DNA of 55,640 bases from Myroides odoratus (GCF_001549985.1 NZ_LROZ01000023.1:1-55640), one strand, 5' to 3'. Counted from the first letter of the stretch, positions 44,801-50,464 are shown. Numbers and translations are program-made. The notes: generated by a model from the letters alone, not told the origin.

Positions 44801-45514
44801 GGTACTTCCTGGTTTTATTTTCTCTGTTGAAATACTGCTGTTTTTTACCTTAAGCGTTGTTGGATGTAAAACGGCTTTTTCACCTCCTACTACCTCAATA
44901 ATTTCATCACCATCTAGTGCTTTGGCGTGTAAACTAATAGCCTGAATAATTTCATTCACCACCGATTCATCGTGCAGAATTGTGCTAATATTTTGAATGA
45001 CATCCGCTGGGACATCAATTACTGTTTGAGTTTGATTTTCTGAAGTATAAGTATATTTTCCTTGTCCATTGGGTTGAAGTGTTGTTACAATATTCACATC
45101 AGCCAAAGGCACAGCTACCGTATTATTTTTAGAATCGCGCAAGAATAATGTTTCCTCTATGGGATTAACCGCTAATTCTTCGTTTTTAGCTACATCTTTG
45201 AGAAAATCATCTGTAGCGGTAATTAAGCGAACCCAACGATTGGCAAACCAATAGTAATACCCTGGTTTTAATTCCTCATTATCAGTGGTATTAAACACCA
45301 ACAAACTAGCAGGTGTTTTTCCTCCATTTAAATTTGAACTATCGTTAATAGCTAGCAAGGGAATTCGCGGAATAAGAACTCCTTTATAATGTCCTGTTTT
45401 TGCTTCAACGTCTAAAAGTGCAGCTGGATTTGGATTGGCTGTACCAATCCCCACCTGTGCAAAAGTCATTCCTGACACCATAAGCAACGCAACTGAAAGT
45501 ACATTTTTTTTCAT
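35834..45514 (-). CDS. Giant modular repeat surface protein (3226 residues)
   Basis: The signal peptide ends at MTFAQ (~19), followed by VGIGTANPNPAALLDVEAKT and a short Trp/Tyr domain (YYYWFANRWVRL), an N-terminus found on many flavobacterial surface fibres. The body is Asp/Gly/Ala/Thr-rich and highly repetitive. Six modules contain the block TFxYYNE...FDANTL followed by VIENI. Many ~15-residue repeats of the type AVTxxKI / GIxTKHL occur, reminiscent of phage tail fibres and trimeric stalks, as does AADGSGNVxFK. Residues ~998-1600 and ~2091-2690 are an ordered duplicate. The stalk ends in 15-16-residue repeats (AVGTAELADDAVTNEKI), then a ~110-residue C-terminal beta domain (FFYLPAMYVEI, HVTYYDTNVFYDVQMS, GVMTYRM). 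No type IX sorting signature or membrane anchor is evident. Likely an adhesin or surface filament; the secretion route is unknown. It is intact despite its repeats. Confidence 0.75.
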   Translation of the reverse strand: MKKNVLSVALLMVSGMTFAQVGIGTANPNPAALLDVEAKTGHYKGVLIPRIPLLAINDSSNLNGGKTPASLLVFNTTDNEELKPGYYYWFANRWVRLITATDDFLKDVAKNEELAVNPIEETLFLRDSKNNTVAVPLADVNIVTTLQPNGQGKYTYTSENQTQTVIDVPADVIQNISTILHDESVVNEIIQAISLHAKALDGDEIIEVVGGEKAVLHPTTLKVKNSSISTEKIKPGSTKQLLVTDAAGEVKWVAVTDEVIQEAVRTNERVTILEDNHNGTFTYYNENAIDSQTGAPIRNRGIVFDANTLRIKEREGNDQRGIYDFYDGMTSLAHPLMTISTRANAIYFDNSSTVIEGDNLQNVIENIINKIEVAQNRPATLNGEGILINGETSLAESVLKEMILTIADGAIVERKLAANAVTTSKINNQAVTTDKIAPGANKHLLVTKNGEVQWVPVTDDIMKEVVTQNETITILDATANDGTFVYYNESDFDATGNLIGAGVHFDANTLTITDDGNGKYIFRDKKTQTGTPLAEIDIVGTVIENITAILSHDTVVEEIYQQIATKGKELKNEDASILVEGGEMSVLHETKISVAPQGITPGKIAPGGDKYILVTKNGQVEWVAASDEVIKDIVAYNEKITLLEVDQDKGTFVYYNEENVDKDGQITGPGVSFDANTLTIEDNGLGKYVFRDGNTRTGIALAEIDILGTVIENITEILNKEEVREEIFETVAAQGKHVTSPNQSIAITDGDKAVLKAMKLDIAPEGVTTMTLAPQAVTPEKIAPGVKKGQLLVTNDGGEVQWMDATDAVIKEILKGNQAITYVEDNQDGTFTYYNEACFDKEGVLVHPEHAVTFNANTLRIEEVLDTQGNGSGVFQFFDQSSDTIPINTINVTASVINNIEEILNDTHVQNSIYTTVANKGAQMQSTDASLSIVGGEKAVLHGVAINIKEEGVKTNHLADRAVTPAKINSQTALKGTLLTADGLGKAHFQPADEAVRPAMQGDLAGEAGVINIIGGGENVLFGDSTKKVTIAINKGGVKGDHIGNRTITNENIATQTIQAAKLNATGEQVGTVATVNSDGTVSYLPIKAASITEKGNITTDEVLAVNDGNGKVLGDVVLSVKDKSIKVVKLDGTGAAEGAVATVNADGTVTYQELKGENITDKAALKTDGIITVDGLTQQENTLLKEATLSIANQSITATQIADETITNAQIAPTTITVDKISAGNEPPKRVMVIDELGVVKWGELDDIVTDAAGNLTTDNIIEITTGDGVNALFNDVGLGIKANSITNTQIKDQTIQIGKLSNAGSQPGMVMVTNETGGFTYVDRETIVQAGEDLTLDNALEFVEGNGVSAVLADTKIGVKEGGITTDKLADGAVTAAKISSIGEEEHAVLIADGQGNVSYKKINPNAFIGSEADLKSDGSLEIPENNSAVLHETTIGIASQGVENKHLKEKTITANKINTESAADGTVLAADGSGNASFKTLEDIAIEQGKVMRSADQTLTITANKAVLQEVSLDVAESGIKTKHLKDQSVTADKIGSLDVGEGLVLTSNSQGGAAFKTLGDVLGDGGKQITGGPSITVTGGEHAALQDVTLDVTNFGITETKLADEAVSTLKLRNKAVTTAKIAPEGNNKILATDNQGVVKWIGTSDELIKIIVESNESITRLVDNEDGTLTYYNEEQVDSEGNIKPNARGVDFDANTLSIRQPQPFVYEFRDKADRTGQTLLATIDTRAKSIVFEDNSISYNNVEEAIISLTQKIEQLENLDIEKAPLSGDGILVNGQATVADAVFKDMTLSIANEAVTPAKIKGGSAKQVLITNATGKAQWVDKSDPIIKEIVQENEKITVLDVQDNGTFVYYSEADIDANGTIVGAGVSFDANTLTIVDQGSGAYAFYDQSQTEPLAIIDIPGTVIENITELFANVAVKQELFNVVAAQGKDVTSDQSIEIEGGTKAALTAMTISLKEGGVTNSKVAPKAITADKLWAGVDKASYVAIVQADGSVAYQPMTVAVTGQPLTVDTSLEITGDGEASSALLEKVGLQVKTGGIETKHLKNLAVTTDKITSQEAARGTILAADGSGNVQFTAANTVVAPAMQGDLVSDSSLVVEEGENVLFGGNTTQVKLKINEGGVKGTHIATETIKNGHIANQTIQAVKLTAGTGEANRVALANEAGNVSYQPLSTAILTEKGNITTDGIIAASDNGVGKVLEDVQLSVNNHSIKATKLDGGGAQEGAVATVGANGTSVSYLPLTADRITNKGDITTDGIIIASENGVDKVLQDVNLSIKTKGIGTTQLADQAVTNAQVAEKTITATKLSSQGVTAKSVLISGDNNEVVWGELGDIVTDTAGNLTTDDIIQMTNGNGVNTLLKDVKLSIAENSIAKNKLSSKDGVTNVPIDHLLVTDGQGGFDYVLKNAVQAGGVDLNLGTALAFTEGTTGKNAVLAETTIDIKDGGIETIKLADAAVTVGKMSSGNAVAHSVLTAQGNGSVAYEVLNENAFEGNGADLRSDTSIQVTANNKALLSETTIAIATAGVKNKHIDNLAVNNEKISSKVGTANAANGAVLAADGSGNTTFKTLSDLATTQGKAVTSDESLQVTANNKAALQALDIKIAQGGVRNKHIGTKEVTQDKIGTSGLSKGLVLTADGQGAAEFTSITEAMSGAGKTIQEGAGITIDGGVKAALQDVTISVANKGIDNAKIADGAVNARTIAAKAVGTAELDTGAVTGEKIANNTITDGKIVNSAIRKNHIYIQNIEEQHFANGAVSTRALAGKSVTVAKMNAENATQGHVLTVESNGSVAFKAPTGATLTKGNLTSKESDVFDIDNGNQAVLKDVKLDLKGGAIKTKHIADNAVGTAEIKNEAITNAKIAIKAVDTAELADRAVTSAKIDSKAVGTAELADDAVTNEKIASNSVGYNELKGSAVYGSILKDQGVEEEKISSGNARSGYVLTADGSGGAEFKAASGNTGSGELYGDGPVKVTNGSNAVLRDVRLDIKDRSIDTRHIENDAVGYNQLQSSSVYGSVIRNQAVTRDKIDNNAVGFNQLDSESVYGSVIKNNAITNEKIASDAVGYNELRVDAVHSSVVKDKGIEEEKIASGNARSGYVLTADGNGGASFEEAQSGGNDNGGMPKFFYLPAMYVEIVSGGSGTLKVYDEYRDQFSSPMVSNSGAGSYPSLPVAGRNELNYHVTYYDTNVFYDVQMSNEGVMTYRMRSGAQPTGRTFFNIVLEVK
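37430..42560 (-). repeat. Ordered super-repeat inside the giant gene (about 1,093-codon period)
   Basis: PAMQGDL occurs at residues ~998 and ~2091, WGEL-DIVTD at ~1241 and ~2332, and GK-I--G--IT at ~1570 and ~2662, always about 1,092 residues apart, with the same sequence of different modules between. The copies are diverged, so this is an old duplication. Upstream of the first copy there are two extra FDANTL modules (offset rises to ~1,390 residues there), so modules were also gained or lost. Confidence 0.75.
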
Positions 45515-46147
45515 AAACTACTATTTATTTCAATTATGTATTTTTTTTAAATAAATAAACCCTTAAAAAGCTTAATTTTCTTCATTATTGTTACAATTAT
45601 CAAACATTGTACCAAATGAGAACTTTTTTTATTTTTATGTTATTTTCACAACAAGAAGATAACTTTACCTCTCTATACAATTCACTAAAAATCAACACAT
45701 TGTATTTGAAAAAAGAAAACAATCCCTTTTTTAAAAAAATGTTCAAAAATTAAACACATACAGCAACTAAATTCTTTTTTAGCCCTTCTGTTTTGCGAAC
45801 TATTTTTTCTCCTTTATTTTATCCACTCCTTCTTTTTCCTCTCTGTTCTCTTTTTATTTAACGTATAAAACTTAAAAAGACACCCATACAACGTTTCTCA
45901 ATTAATTAAAACATGGAATTATTACTCTTAATTTAAATTAAAAAAGAATTTATCTTTAAATTAAAACCATAAATATAAATAATATATAAATTATTTTACA
46001 TAAAATAGTTTAACAAATTGTTTTCTTTAAGCTATTCAAAAGAGTAAAAAATTAACAATTACCTTTGTTTCCTCACGCTGCTCTAGATGTCCCCATTTCT
46101 TTGTGTAAGTTCACTTTTTGTACAAGGGCTTTCGTCAATCTTTAGGT
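45515..46147. other. Long AT-rich leader region of the giant gene
   Basis: About 630 bases, extremely AT-rich, no defendable coding frame. It should contain the promoter of the minus-strand giant gene, but I found only one-mismatch -7 candidates, such as AATGTTTG on the minus strand near 45600-45607. Confidence 0.4.
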
Positions 46148-46150
46148 ATA

Positions 46151-46184
46151 AAAAAAGCTGACCTCTGAGAATTCAGAGGTCAGC
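46151..46184 (-). terminator. Terminator of the DUF2798-ribB-crp operon
   Basis: A perfect 12-bp stem GCTGACCTCTGA/TCAGAGGTCAGC (46157-46168 with 46173-46184), loop GAAT, A tract on the left, 25 bp past the Crp/Fnr stop. Confidence 0.9.
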
Positions 46185-46208
46185 CAGGAAATTAAATGGT
46201 TAAAATAA

Positions 46209-46772
46209 TTATTTTGCTTTAATTCTACTTAAGGTTTCTTGAGAAACCCCAAGATAAGAAGCGACAATTTTATTCGGTAATCGCTGTACTATTTTGGGAT
46301 TTTGCGCAAGTAACTGTTGGTAACGCATCGTTGCATCCATCGTCACTAGAGCAAAAAAGCGACTGGTATTATTGATGTAAGCAAATTCTAAGTATTTGCG
46401 ATAGAATTTTTCCCATTGAGGAACTAACTCCAGCAATTCATAGAAATGAGTATGCGCAATCACATACACATCAGAAGCTTCCAAGGCTTGCATATATTCT
46501 TCTTCACTTTGACCTTGGATGAAGCTAACTAAAGTAGTTGCAAATTGATTTTCAAAGGCGAAGAATCTCGTCGTATCTTGTCCGGTTTCATTAATATAAA
46601 AGATGCGCAAACACCCCTTACAGACAAAATACATTTTTTGCGTTTGATTTACACCTGTATTTAATTGCTCTCCTTTTTTCACTTTTTCATAGGTAAAAAA
46701 AGAAAGAATTACATCAAGTTCCTCATCGGTAACATCAATACGCTCTTGTATGTAATCAATTAGTTGCTTCAT
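46209..46772 (-). CDS. Crp/Fnr-family transcriptional regulator
   Basis: 187 residues. The cyclic-nucleotide-binding-like beta barrel is at ~20-130 (KVKKGEQLNTGVNQTQKMYF, VCKGCLRIFYINETGQDTTR). A long dimer helix follows, then a C-terminal helix-turn-helix NKIVASYLGVSQETLSRIKA. The barrel lacks the RxS cAMP pocket of Crp, and the protein lacks the Cys set of an FNR iron-sulfur cluster, so the effector is unknown. It is the last gene of DUF2798-ribB-crp, 6 bp after ribB. Two TTGAC-N4-GTCAA palindromes, the half-site class used by Crp/Fnr proteins with a Glu/Ser-x-x-Arg helix such as SQETLSR, lie upstream of its own operon and of the ABC exporter. Autoregulation is likely. Confidence 0.88.
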   Translation of the reverse strand: MKQLIDYIQERIDVTDEELDVILSFFTYEKVKKGEQLNTGVNQTQKMYFVCKGCLRIFYINETGQDTTRFFAFENQFATTLVSFIQGQSEEEYMQALEASDVYVIAHTHFYELLELVPQWEKFYRKYLEFAYINNTSRFFALVTMDATMRYQQLLAQNPKIVQRLPNKIVASYLGVSQETLSRIKAK

Positions 46773-46778
46773 TCTCCT

Positions 46779-47426
46779 TTAATTTTCACTAACAAAAGTA
46801 CGATAATACACAACATCGGCAATTGTTAGTACTGTCATTTTGTGTTCGATGGCAAATTCAATAGCTTCTGGTAAACGAGCCATCGTTCCGTCATCATTCA
46901 TCAATTCACATAATACGGCTTCTGAAGGGAGTCCCGCTAATTTCATTAAATCCACACTTCCTTCTGTATGGCCATTGCGCTCCAATACTCCACCTTTTTT
47001 TGCGCGTAGTGGGAATATATGTCCAGGTCGAGCTAAGTCCGTTACTTTTGCATTTTTATCACTAGCGGCGCGAACTGTTGTTAAACGATCTGCAGCAGAT
47101 AATCCCGTGGTTACCCCTTTGGCAGCTTCAATCGTAATCGTAAAAGGCGTCTGAAATTGGCTCGTATTCTCTGTTACCATATATGGTAATGCTAAAGTAT
47201 CCGCTTTTTCATTGCTTAAACACAAACAAATAACCCCACTACAGTATCGAATTAATAAAGCCATATCTTGCTCAGACATCAAATGAGCTGAAAAAATCAC
47301 ATCGGCTTCATTTTCTCTATCCTTATCATCTAAGAGTAAAACTCCTTTGCCTACTTTTAAAAAACTCAATGCACGTTCTACTCTCTCTTGGCTTGTTTTT
47401 CCAAATTCTTGAAGTTTCTCTTCCAT
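46779..47426 (-). CDS. ribB: 3,4-Dihydroxy-2-butanone-4-phosphate synthase, stand-alone form
   Basis: 215 residues, nearly collinear with E. coli RibB. LLDDKDRENEADVIF carries the acidic metal-binding loop. VTTGLSAADRLTTVRAA, RPGHIFPLRAKKGGVLERNG, HTEGSVDLMKLAG and CELMNDDGTMAR complete the active site. It turns ribulose 5-phosphate into the four-carbon unit of riboflavin. Most Flavobacteriaceae carry the fused RibBA enzyme; here there is no GTP cyclohydrolase II half, so this is probably a second, accessory copy. It lies between DUF2798 (1 bp) and the Crp/Fnr regulator (6 bp). No FMN riboswitch is seen upstream. Confidence 0.93.
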   Translation of the reverse strand: MEEKLQEFGKTSQERVERALSFLKVGKGVLLLDDKDRENEADVIFSAHLMSEQDMALLIRYCSGVICLCLSNEKADTLALPYMVTENTSQFQTPFTITIEAAKGVTTGLSAADRLTTVRAASDKNAKVTDLARPGHIFPLRAKKGGVLERNGHTEGSVDLMKLAGLPSEAVLCELMNDDGTMARLPEAIEFAIEHKMTVLTIADVVYYRTFVSEN

Positions 47427-47427
47427 T

Positions 47428-47649
47428 TTACTTTTTAATTAATTGTTCTGCGTATTTTCTCGCTCTTGGAATAATGACAAAAGCTGATGCATAAGCGACA
47501 GGCAGCATCACACTCCACGCTTTTAAGAACAGAAAAAACCATCCTTCCTGAAATCCATAATTTCGAATTAAACCTACAAATGCCATAATTAACGTCATCG
47601 GAATTACAACAAACAAGGTATTCACATACTTGTAATACTTCGTATTCAT
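47428..47649 (-). CDS. DUF2798 small membrane protein
   Basis: 73 residues with two membrane segments (TLFVVIPMTLIMAFVGLI and FLFLKAWSVMLPVAYASAFV) and a basic tail (PRARKYAEQLIKK). This is the pattern of DUF2798, a short two-helix family of unknown function that often accompanies redox or flavin genes. It is first in the operon with ribB (1 bp gap) and the Crp/Fnr regulator, behind a palindromic operator at 47701-47714 and a -7-like element at 47671-47678. Confidence 0.8.
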   Translation of the reverse strand: MNTKYYKYVNTLFVVIPMTLIMAFVGLIRNYGFQEGWFFLFLKAWSVMLPVAYASAFVIIPRARKYAEQLIKK

Positions 47650-47670
47650 CTTCTATAATTTTTGATTGGA

Positions 47671-47678
47671 CAAAGTTC
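47671..47678 (-). promoter_or_regulatory. -7-like element of the DUF2798-ribB-crp operon
   Basis: The minus strand reads GAACTTTG, one mismatch to TAnnTTTG. It lies 22 bp from the palindrome at 47701-47714 and 22 bp before the DUF2798 start. A weak core promoter fits activator dependence. Confidence 0.5.
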
Positions 47679-47700
47679 TTGGTCTAGCATACCAAAAGCA

Positions 47701-47714
47701 TTGACCTAAGTCAA
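47701..47714. promoter_or_regulatory. Putative Crp/Fnr operator 1
   Basis: TTGACCTAAGTCAA: perfect half-sites TTGAC and GTCAA separated by 4 bp. Centred about 41 bp upstream of the predicted transcription start, the class II activator position, in front of an operon that itself encodes a Crp/Fnr regulator. A second copy at 49844-49857 has identical spacing to its -7 element. Confidence 0.65.
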
Positions 47715-47793
47715 AAAATGTTTTTTTGTCCAGTTGTTTTTTGTGAAATTGTAACATTTATCAATAAAAAACTTGGAGCGTTGAATGAAGTTG

Positions 47794-47912
47794 CTTCCTC
47801 TTTCCTTCCTCTTTCCTTCCTCTTTCCTTGGATATTCTTTCGACATTCCTTCGACAAAAGCACAAGTTTACCTAGTATTCTCCTAGCATTGTCCAAGGAA
47901 TGTCCAAGGAAT
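47794..47912. repeat. Cluster of 11-bp-phased short tandem repeats
   Basis: CTTCCTCTTTC three times (47794-47826), TTCyTTCGACA twice (47835-47856), CCTAGyATTsT twice (47871-47892) and GTCCAAGGAAT twice (47891-47912). All have an 11-bp unit. ACATTCCTTCGACA (47843-47856) and TGTCCAAGGAATGT (47901-47914) are inverted copies with one mismatch. The region between the ribB operon promoter and the ABC gene terminator (47715-47974) holds no gene. Confidence 0.7.
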
Positions 47913-47974
47913 GTTCAACAAAACGACTACCCATCCTTTACTCAGTGCTTATTTCTTCATTTTCCATTAAAAAA

Positions 47975-48001
47975 AAAGACTATTCATCAAGAATAGTCTT
48001 T
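47975..48001 (-). terminator. Terminator of the ABC exporter gene
   Basis: An 11-bp stem AAAGACTATTC/GAATAGTCTTT (47975-47985 with 47991-48001), loop ATCAA, A tract on the left, 15 bp past the stop at 48016. Confidence 0.8.
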
Positions 48002-48015
48002 CAAAAATAAGGTTA

Positions 48016-49809
48016 TTAATTCCCTAGTTCATCAGCATGTAATGTTTGTGAGATTTTTTCAAGATTCAAACTATTGGCCATAGCGGAGAAGATTTCATAA
48101 TAGGTCTGCTTATTGTCATACAAAACTTCGTGAATTCCACTTTCTACTACTTGCCCTTTTTCCATTACAACAATATGATGCGCATCAATAATTTGCGAGA
48201 TACTATGAGAAACAATAATAACCGTTCTATTTGCCTTAATGGCATCTAAGCTTTTCTTAATTTGTTCCGTCGCAATGGCATCTAAACTAGCTGTAGGCTC
48301 ATCCAAGAAAATAATTGCGGGATCTTTTAGGAATAAACGCGCAATGGCAATACGCTGTTGTTGTCCTCCAGATAACAATCGAGCATCTGCATCATACCCT
48401 TGGGGTAAGTCCATGATTTGCTCATGGATATACGCTTTTTTTGCGGCTTCTTTGACTTCTTCTAAGGAGGCTGTTTCATCGCCATAACGAATATTTTCTT
48501 CTATACTTCCTTGGAAAATATGATTCTTCTGTAGTACTAAACCAATGTGTTTGCGCAGTTCTTTCGTATCGTATTCCCTCAAATCAATGCCATCTAATAG
48601 AATTTGTCCTTGATTGGGTTCATAAAACTTATCTAACAAATTGATTACCGTACTTTTCCCTGCTCCACTCAACCCAACTAATGCAGTTGTTTTATTGGGT
48701 TCAATTAGCATCGAAACGTCTTTTAATGCTTTTGTTCCGTTGGGATAATTGAAGGATACATTTTTCAATTCAATCCGTCCAACTATTTTTTTAGGAATAT
48801 ACGTCCCAGAAGATTCTTCCTCCTGCGCTTCTATTATTTCAAAGAAGCTTTCCGAATAAATCATCGCATCATTGACATCATCATAAATGCGGTGCAATTG
48901 ACGAATAGGCGCCGTAACGTTATTAAAAAGCAAGACATGAAACATGATGGCTCCCACACTCATTTGTCCTTTCAATACAAAATAGGTAGTCAGCAAAATA
49001 ATCACTACGAGACCAAATTGCTCTATAAAACTCTTAACGGAATCAAAGACAAAACTAGTTTTACGTGTATACAATTGATTTTCTGTCATATCGTATTGGA
49101 TTTCCTCGTGTTTTTTTGATTCCAAAGGTTCACGCACAAAAGATTTAATCACGGTAATTGAATTGATTAACGAGATAATGCCATTATTTTTATTTTCTCG
49201 ATAGCTTCTCATCTTGCGTCTGAATCCTGTTAGTTTTTTTGCTTGCAGTTGACTTACATAAAAATAGAGCGGAATCATCGCTGTACTGACCAATCCGATA
49301 TATATATTAGCCGAATAAATGAAAAACAAGGCTACAATCGCATTAGCAAATAAGGGTAAAATATCAATAAAGAAATTCTGTACTAAACGCGTAATACTGC
49401 TAATTCCCTGATCAATTCGAGTTTGTAATTTTCCACTGTCATTTTCTTCTGAAGTATAAAAAGCCATTTTGAAGGTTAAAATTCGCTCAACCACCAATTG
49501 TGAAATATCTCTTGAGGTATAAATACGCAGTTTTTCACCAAAATAGCGCTGTCCAAACTGAATACAACTAAAGATAATTTCTTTGAGAATTAAAATAACG
49601 CTGCTCCATAATAATACTTGATACCCCCAATCCAGTGTTTCTTCCTTATTGACTACGAGATTGAGTGCATCTACCAAGTAACGCAATACTAAGGCATTAA
49701 TTTGAACCGCTATAGATCCCACAGCAGTTAATAATAATGTTCCTATGACTAATCCTTTATAGGGCGCTATAAAAGGTTTTATTTTTTTTAATATGGTATA
49801 TAAATTCAT
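48016..49809 (-). CDS. ABC exporter, fused membrane and ATPase domains
   Basis: 597 residues. The N-terminal ~320 residues hold six membrane helices of the type IV (MsbA/LmrA-like) exporter fold. The nucleotide-binding domain follows: Walker A GLSGAGKST (~380), the Q-loop in LVLQKNHIFQGS, signature LSGGQQQR (~478), Walker B AIIFLDEPTASLD (~497) and the switch His in VIIVSHSISQI. It works as a homodimer moving lipids, peptides or drugs outward; the substrate is not readable. Single gene with its own terminator. Upstream, a TAnnTTTG element ends 4 bp before the start codon, so the mRNA would be almost leaderless, and a TTGAC-N4-GTCAA palindrome lies 22 bp further up. Confidence 0.9.
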   Translation of the reverse strand: MNLYTILKKIKPFIAPYKGLVIGTLLLTAVGSIAVQINALVLRYLVDALNLVVNKEETLDWGYQVLLWSSVILILKEIIFSCIQFGQRYFGEKLRIYTSRDISQLVVERILTFKMAFYTSEENDSGKLQTRIDQGISSITRLVQNFFIDILPLFANAIVALFFIYSANIYIGLVSTAMIPLYFYVSQLQAKKLTGFRRKMRSYRENKNNGIISLINSITVIKSFVREPLESKKHEEIQYDMTENQLYTRKTSFVFDSVKSFIEQFGLVVIILLTTYFVLKGQMSVGAIMFHVLLFNNVTAPIRQLHRIYDDVNDAMIYSESFFEIIEAQEEESSGTYIPKKIVGRIELKNVSFNYPNGTKALKDVSMLIEPNKTTALVGLSGAGKSTVINLLDKFYEPNQGQILLDGIDLREYDTKELRKHIGLVLQKNHIFQGSIEENIRYGDETASLEEVKEAAKKAYIHEQIMDLPQGYDADARLLSGGQQQRIAIARLFLKDPAIIFLDEPTASLDAIATEQIKKSLDAIKANRTVIIVSHSISQIIDAHHIVVMEKGQVVESGIHEVLYDNKQTYYEIFSAMANSLNLEKISQTLHADELGN

Positions 49810-49813
49810 GTTA

Positions 49814-49821
49814 CAAAGGTA
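49814..49821 (-). promoter_or_regulatory. -7 promoter element of the ABC exporter gene
   Basis: The minus strand reads TACCTTTG, a perfect TAnnTTTG, only 4 bp upstream of the ATG (49809-49807). Transcription would start at about the start codon. Confidence 0.55.
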
Positions 49822-49843
49822 TCATTCTCTTTGTTTTTGATTC

Positions 49844-49857
49844 TTGACTTGTGTCAA
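49844..49857. promoter_or_regulatory. Putative Crp/Fnr operator 2
   Basis: TTGACTTGTGTCAA: half-sites TTGAC and GTCAA separated by 4 bp, 22 bp from the -7 element at 49814-49821, the same spacing as operator 1. It lies in the divergent space between the ABC gene and the GNAT gene at 49926, so it could act on either. Confidence 0.6.
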
Positions 49858-49925
49858 TAAATCAACAAGAGATTTTGCTGTTGTCTTGTATTTTTTACTG
49901 TACATTTAAAACAAAATAGAAAATC

Positions 49926-50390
49926 ATGGTTATTCGTCCTGCAGTTTTAGCCGATATAGAGGCCCTTCAATTGCTCTATCAAAAACAATTTGTTGATTTA
50001 CAACGTCATCAACCGTATTCGTTTAAGGCCGATCTTCCTGCGCTTTGTTTTTTACAAGAGACGATAGAGCAGGCTGATTGTGAATTTATTCTCGCCGTTG
50101 ATCAAGGAAAACTCGTCGGAATGGCGGCTCTTTTTATCGAACAAACATTACCGTATGAGTGTTTTGTTTCCCATCGTTACCTCAATTTTGCTGATCTGTA
50201 TGTTGAAGTAGACTATCGCAATCAAGGACTTGGCAAGCAACTCATCCAAGCCGTAAAAGAATGGGCCAAACAAAAAGAAGTTGATTATATTGAGCTACTC
50301 GTTTTAAAGCAAAACAACCGGGCCTTACAGCTCTATCTCGAACAGGCATTTGAAATTGTTCACACCACGCTACGCTATCGCTTAGACTAG
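49926..50390 (+). CDS. GNAT-family N-acetyltransferase
   Basis: 154 residues, a minimal GNAT domain. N-terminal VIRPAVLADIEALQLLYQKQ (beta 1 and helix 1), central FADLYVEVDYRNQGLGKQLI with the RNQGLG acetyl-CoA loop, and C-terminal ELLVLKQNNRALQLYLEQAF with the Asn-Arg-Ala-x-x-x-Tyr motif. The acceptor is unknown. It diverges from the ABC exporter gene; the shared 116-bp space holds operator 2. No clear terminator before the esterase gene 75 bp later. Confidence 0.88.
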   Translation: MVIRPAVLADIEALQLLYQKQFVDLQRHQPYSFKADLPALCFLQETIEQADCEFILAVDQGKLVGMAALFIEQTLPYECFVSHRYLNFADLYVEVDYRNQGLGKQLIQAVKEWAKQKEVDYIELLVLKQNNRALQLYLEQAFEIVHTTLRYRLD

Positions 50391-50428
50391 ATTTTCTTTT
50401 TTATTTATTTAGAATAAATATAAACAAT

Positions 50429-50436
50429 TATCTTTG
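50429..50436 (+). promoter_or_regulatory. -7 promoter element of the esterase gene
   Basis: TATCTTTG, a perfect TAnnTTTG, lies 28 bp before the ATG at 50465, in the gap after the GNAT gene. Confidence 0.55.
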
Positions 50437-50464
50437 TCTTTTTATATCAAACAAAGAAAAAAGA

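Noticed and set aside
35875..44945. Many plus-strand frames of 60-230 codons opposite the giant gene
   Set aside because: They are antisense to a repetitive gene with biased codons; their products are Ser/Pro/Ala-rich shadows without signals.
35834..45514. Frameshift or pseudogene in the giant gene
   Set aside because: A single uninterrupted frame from a proper signal peptide to a folded-looking C-terminal domain; the repeats are diverged, so assembly collapse is also less likely.
46209..46772. True oxygen-sensing FNR or cAMP-binding Crp
   Set aside because: The iron-sulfur Cys set and the Crp cAMP pocket motif are not visible, so only the superfamily is called.
47650..47793. FMN riboswitch upstream of DUF2798-ribB
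   Set aside because: None of the conserved RFN blocks are present, and the leader from the predicted start is only about 18 nt.
47711..47996. Overlapping frames on both strands in the gap between the ribB operon and the ABC gene
   Set aside because: They translate the 11-bp repeats and the terminator and show no family signature.
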